Source: Chthoniobacter flavus
GTDB taxonomy: Bacteria; Verrucomicrobiota; Verrucomicrobiia; Chthoniobacterales; Terrimicrobiaceae
Assembly (NCBI GenBank): GCA_945903555.1
Contig: CAMDOJ010000074.1
Location: 1-8,879, forward strand
DNA length: 8,879 nt
Reading direction: 5' to 3'
Part shown: piece after piece, positions 6,317 through 8,879 of the stretch
Numbering within the stretch: the first letter of the stretch is position 1
Layout: each line of letters opens with the position of its first letter
Notes under the pieces: generated by a model
What the model was told of the DNA's origin: nothing
What the model saw: only the letters and a program-made list of their open reading frames with translations
The model's database searches: none
Program-made: the position numbers and the translations under genes

Positions 6317-7165
6317 ATGTTTGCCACTATCTTTGAATTCTTTTCCAGCCTCACTATGCCGTCCTCTGCCGCAGTGGTTGAAGCCCTGCCAGTGATTATT
6401 TCGCTGATCATCATCGAGGGGTTGTTGAGTGTGGACAATGCCCTTGCCATCGCCGCCATGGCCAACCACCTGCCTGAAAAGCAAAAATACATGGCGTTGA
6501 AATTGGGAATTATCGGCGCCTATTTTTTTCGTGGATTATGCCTAGCCTTCGCCGCATGGATCATTGAAAATCCGTGGCTCAAAATCTCTGGCGCGGCCTA
6601 CCTCGTTTATCTGATGTGCAGTCACTTTCACGATGCGGGAGCGGGAAAAAATGGACCCCAAGGCCAGCATCGTGAGAGGGGATTCTGGGGCACGATCATC
6701 GCTATTGAGATCATGGATTTGAGCCTGAGTGTGGACAATGTGGTGGCAGCTGTGGCGATGAGCCCTAAGCTTTGGGTTGTTTGCACGGGCGTGTTTATTG
6801 GTATTCTGGCGCTGCGGTTCGTTGCCGGAGCCTGCATTAGACTCATTGAAAAATACCCCATTCTCGAGCACACGGCGTTCCTTTTGATTGGGTATGTCGG
6901 ATTCATTCTCGTCTATGAGTTGTTGAGCGATCCGCATAGTGGGCTTCAGATTTTGCCTGGCCCAGTGCACGTTAGCACTTGGCAGAAATTTATTGGGATC
7001 GTCATCATCGTGGGCGTCTCGATTCTTTATTCCAAATTCCCCGCCGCCAAGGCCGCTTTGTTGCCCTTCATTCGCTTGGGTAGGATTCCCATGGCCCTCG
7101 TTGCGGGTTCCATTGGATTAGTGGTCAGACTAATAAAGTGGCCGTTCCTCATCGCATTCCGATAA
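6317..7165 (+). CDS. TerC-family integral membrane protein, probable metal (Mn2+) exporter
   Basis: This 282-residue protein is a polytopic inner-membrane protein of the TerC family, whose characterised members include tellurite-resistance-linked TerC and manganese exporters. The two internal repeats of the family are clear: EGLLSVDNALAIAAM (34-48) and EIMDLSLSVDNVVAAVAM (131-148), each with the conserved acidic and SxDN residues (Glu34, Asp40-Asn41; Glu131, Asp134, Asp140-Asn141) thought to form the ion path. About seven hydrophobic segments are visible, with a polar loop at about 104-123. The ATG at 6317 gives a plausible N-terminal amphipathic stretch, but the predicted transcription start is only about seven bases upstream; an ATG at 6356 (residue 14) just before the first helix is the alternative, and neither has a Shine-Dalgarno. 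A promoter with a palindromic operator precedes the gene, so it is likely a single regulated unit. Manganese export is inferred from the family; no yybP-ykoY-type riboswitch is recognisable upstream. Confidence 0.9.
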   Translation: MFATIFEFFSSLTMPSSAAVVEALPVIISLIIIEGLLSVDNALAIAAMANHLPEKQKYMALKLGIIGAYFFRGLCLAFAAWIIENPWLKISGAAYLVYLMCSHFHDAGAGKNGPQGQHRERGFWGTIIAIEIMDLSLSVDNVVAAVAMSPKLWVVCTGVFIGILALRFVAGACIRLIEKYPILEHTAFLLIGYVGFILVYELLSDPHSGLQILPGPVHVSTWQKFIGIVIIVGVSILYSKFPAAKAALLPFIRLGRIPMALVAGSIGLVVRLIKWPFLIAFR

Positions 7166-7338
7166 TCTCCCTCAACGGTGAGGATGTAGATTTGCCTTTA
7201 AGGAGGCGCTGCGCCTATGGGGGCGAGCAAGTTTACTCCGCTGTTGTCAGTCTGGCGCCATGCCTAGACTTGCAGTCCCAATCATCAATCACTATTGCCC
7301 CCGTGCCCCAAAATATGTTTGAGATACTTATTTAAACC
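7166..7338 (+). other. Intergenic region between the TerC-family gene and acnA with small inverted repeats
   Basis: Three small dyads are visible: CCTCA (7170-7174) with TGAGG (7179-7183) around a 4-nt loop just after the terC-family stop, AGGCG (7204-7208) with CGCCT (7212-7216) around CTG, and the palindrome TGGCGCCA (7253-7260). None is followed by a T-run, so none is a good intrinsic terminator. The stretch just before acnA is AT-rich (7311-7335) and could hold a -10 region, but I cannot pair it with a convincing -35 box. Confidence 0.35.
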
Positions 7339-8879
7339 ATGACATCGCCATTCAATACCCTGCGTTCCTTCGACTCCGGTAGCAACTCCGCCTCGTTCCT
7401 TCACTCGCTCCCTGCTCTCGAAGAGGCTGGCGTCGGTCCGATATCCAAACTTCCAGTCAGCATCCGCATCGTCCTCGAATCCGTGCTTCGCAATTGCGAC
7501 GGGAAAAAAGTTCAGGCCCGCGATGTCGAAACGCTCGCCAACTGGAATGCGAAAGCCCCCGCGCAGGAGGAAATCCCTTTTGTTGTTGCCCGCATCGTGC
7601 TTCAGGACTTCACCGGCGTTCCGCTTCTGGTGGACCTCGCCGCCATGCGCACCGCAGTCAAAGGGCTCGGCGGCAATCCTGCTATCATCGAGCCCCTCGT
7701 GCCTGTCGATCTCGTGGTGGACCACTCGGTGCAGGTCGACTTCTATGGTTCGGCCCAAGCGCTCCAGCTCAATCTGGACATGGAATTCAAGCGCAACCGT
7801 GAGCGTTACCAGTTCCTCAAATGGGGTCAGCAAGCATTCCAGACCTTCGGCGTCGTACCTCCCGGCATCGGCATCGTTCACCAAGTGAACCTCGAGTATC
7901 TCGCAAAGGGTGTGCTTTCGGCTCCAGACGCAAACGGCACGATCTATTATCCCGACACGCTCGTCGGTACCGATTCGCACACGACCATGATCAACGGCCT
8001 CGGCATTGTTGGATGGGGCGTCGGCGGCATCGAGGCCGAGGCAGGAATGCTCGGCCAGCCCGTGTATTTTCTCACCCCAGAAGTTGTGGGCGTGAACCTC
8101 ACCAATAAACTCCGCGAAGGTGTCACCGCGACCGACCTCGCGCTGCATGTCACACAGCTCCTCCGCGCCGCGAAGGTGGTTGGTAAATTTGTCGAATTCT
8201 ACGGCGAGGGCGCTGTCACACTCCCGCTCACCGACCGTGCGACCATCGCAAACATGGCCCCCGAATACGGTGCCACGATGGGTTTCTTCCCCGTCGATGC
8301 GGAATCCGTCAATTACCTCGCCGCAACCGGTCGCACACCGGAGCAATGCCGCGCGTTCGAAAACTATTTCAAGGCGCAAAACCTCTTCGGGATGCCGAAA
8401 AAAGGGGACATCGAATACAGCGTCGATATCGACATCGACCTCTCGACTGTCCAACCCAGCGTAGCAGGTCCCAAGCGCCCGCAAGATCGCATCAATGTTC
8501 CCGACCTCAAAAACACCTTCAACAGCCTGCTCACAAAATCCGTCTCCGATGGTGGATACGGTAAGGCGGCCACGGATCTTGGTCGTTCTGCCTCCGTTAA
8601 ACGCAACGCCGCGCAAAGCGCCGACGAGGCCGAAATGCTCAATGACCGTCCGACCCCCGACGCCATTACCGCGCCGCACGCCAAAGGTGACCTCCATCTC
8701 CGCAACGGCTCGGTCCTGATTGCTGCTATCACAAGCTGCACAAACACCAGTAACCCAAGCGTCATGATCGGCGCCGGCCTCCTCGCGAAAAAAGCCGCCA
8801 GCCGGGGACTCCGCGTTGATCCCGCCGTGAAGACATCCCTCGCTCCCGGTTCTCGCGTCGTGAAGGACTATCTCGAGAC
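7339..8879 (+). CDS. acnA: Aconitate hydratase AcnA, N-terminal part (3'-truncated by window edge)
   Basis: The frame from the ATG at 7339 is open to the last base, giving about 513 of the roughly 900 residues usual for AcnA. The enzyme isomerises citrate to isocitrate through cis-aconitate in the TCA cycle, in the cytoplasm, using a [4Fe-4S] cluster. Seen directly: LPVSIRIVLESVLRNCDG (38-55), IPFVVARIVLQDFTGVP, the active-site block VDHSVQVDFYG, FLKWGQQAF, the segment GTDSHTTMINGLG with Asp212-Ser213-His214, and SCTNTSNPSVM with the first cluster ligand Cys467. The two remaining ligand cysteines lie beyond the window. A stop codon in the same frame at 7333-7335 fixes the start at or after 7339; no Shine-Dalgarno is visible. 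Compared with E. coli AcnA, where this ligand is Cys435, the linker before it is about 32 residues longer, carried by a polar, alanine-rich stretch after SLLTKSV (about 396-450). Codons end strongly in C or G, which explains a long spurious open frame on the opposite strand. Confidence 0.97.
   Translation, partial: MTSPFNTLRSFDSGSNSASFLHSLPALEEAGVGPISKLPVSIRIVLESVLRNCDGKKVQARDVETLANWNAKAPAQEEIPFVVARIVLQDFTGVPLLVDLAAMRTAVKGLGGNPAIIEPLVPVDLVVDHSVQVDFYGSAQALQLNLDMEFKRNRERYQFLKWGQQAFQTFGVVPPGIGIVHQVNLEYLAKGVLSAPDANGTIYYPDTLVGTDSHTTMINGLGIVGWGVGGIEAEAGMLGQPVYFLTPEVVGVNLTNKLREGVTATDLALHVTQLLRAAKVVGKFVEFYGEGAVTLPLTDRATIANMAPEYGATMGFFPVDAESVNYLAATGRTPEQCRAFENYFKAQNLFGMPKKGDIEYSVDIDIDLSTVQPSVAGPKRPQDRINVPDLKNTFNSLLTKSVSDGGYGKAATDLGRSASVKRNAAQSADEAEMLNDRPTPDAITAPHAKGDLHLRNGSVLIAAITSCTNTSNPSVMIGAGLLAKKAASRGLRVDPAVKTSLAPGSRVVKDYLE

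Noticed and set aside
7285..8697. 470-codon open frame on the - strand
   Set aside because: It lies opposite acnA, whose + strand frame encodes an unmistakable aconitase with GTDSHTTM and SCTNTSNPS motifs. Strong C/G-ending codon use in acnA keeps the opposite frame open; its translation matches no family I know.

Overview
The window is an ordinary-looking bacterial chromosomal segment with mid-range GC and all recognisable genes on the + strand. A DUF1501 secreted-type protein, a PfkB kinase of a lineage I associate with Verrucomicrobia and Planctomycetes, a FucP-like sugar transporter and an AcnA-type aconitase, together with mostly weak or absent Shine-Dalgarno sequences, suggest a member of the Planctomycetes-Verrucomicrobia group, most likely Verrucomicrobiota. 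This placement is inference from memory of the families, not from a search.

Layout from left to right. Bases 1-786 hold the C-terminal part of a DUF1501 protein whose start lies off the left edge. Bases 865-1785 encode a PfkB/ribokinase-family kinase. Bases 1786-2168 hold no convincing gene but contain a series of inverted repeats. Bases 2169-3725 encode a FucP-family MFS sugar transporter carrying an extra hydrophobic block between its two halves. Bases 3726-4134 are non-coding, G-rich and without a clear function. Bases 4135-5532 and 5534-6208 are a tightly coupled pair: a PF12831-type FAD-dependent oxidoreductase and a class I SAM-dependent methyltransferase that resembles those of aryl-polyene/xanthomonadin-type clusters. 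A candidate terminator, then a sigma70-like promoter with a perfect 17-bp palindrome over its -10 box, precede a TerC-family membrane protein at 6317-7165. Bases 7339-8879 are the first ~513 codons of acnA, which runs off the right edge.

Functionally the genes are mostly independent units. The kinase and the transporter could form a sugar uptake and phosphorylation pair, but the 383-bp gap between them argues for separate transcription. The oxidoreductase and methyltransferase very probably act in one pathway. The TerC protein is likely a metal (perhaps Mn2+) exporter with its own regulated promoter. AcnA is a TCA-cycle enzyme.

There is no CRISPR array, insertion sequence, tRNA or rRNA that I can see. 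The parts most worth a second look are the palindrome over the terC promoter, the hairpin-rich leader before the transporter, the enlarged FucP-like protein, and the oxidoreductase-methyltransferase pair. I saw nothing that compels a claim of a wholly new multi-gene system.
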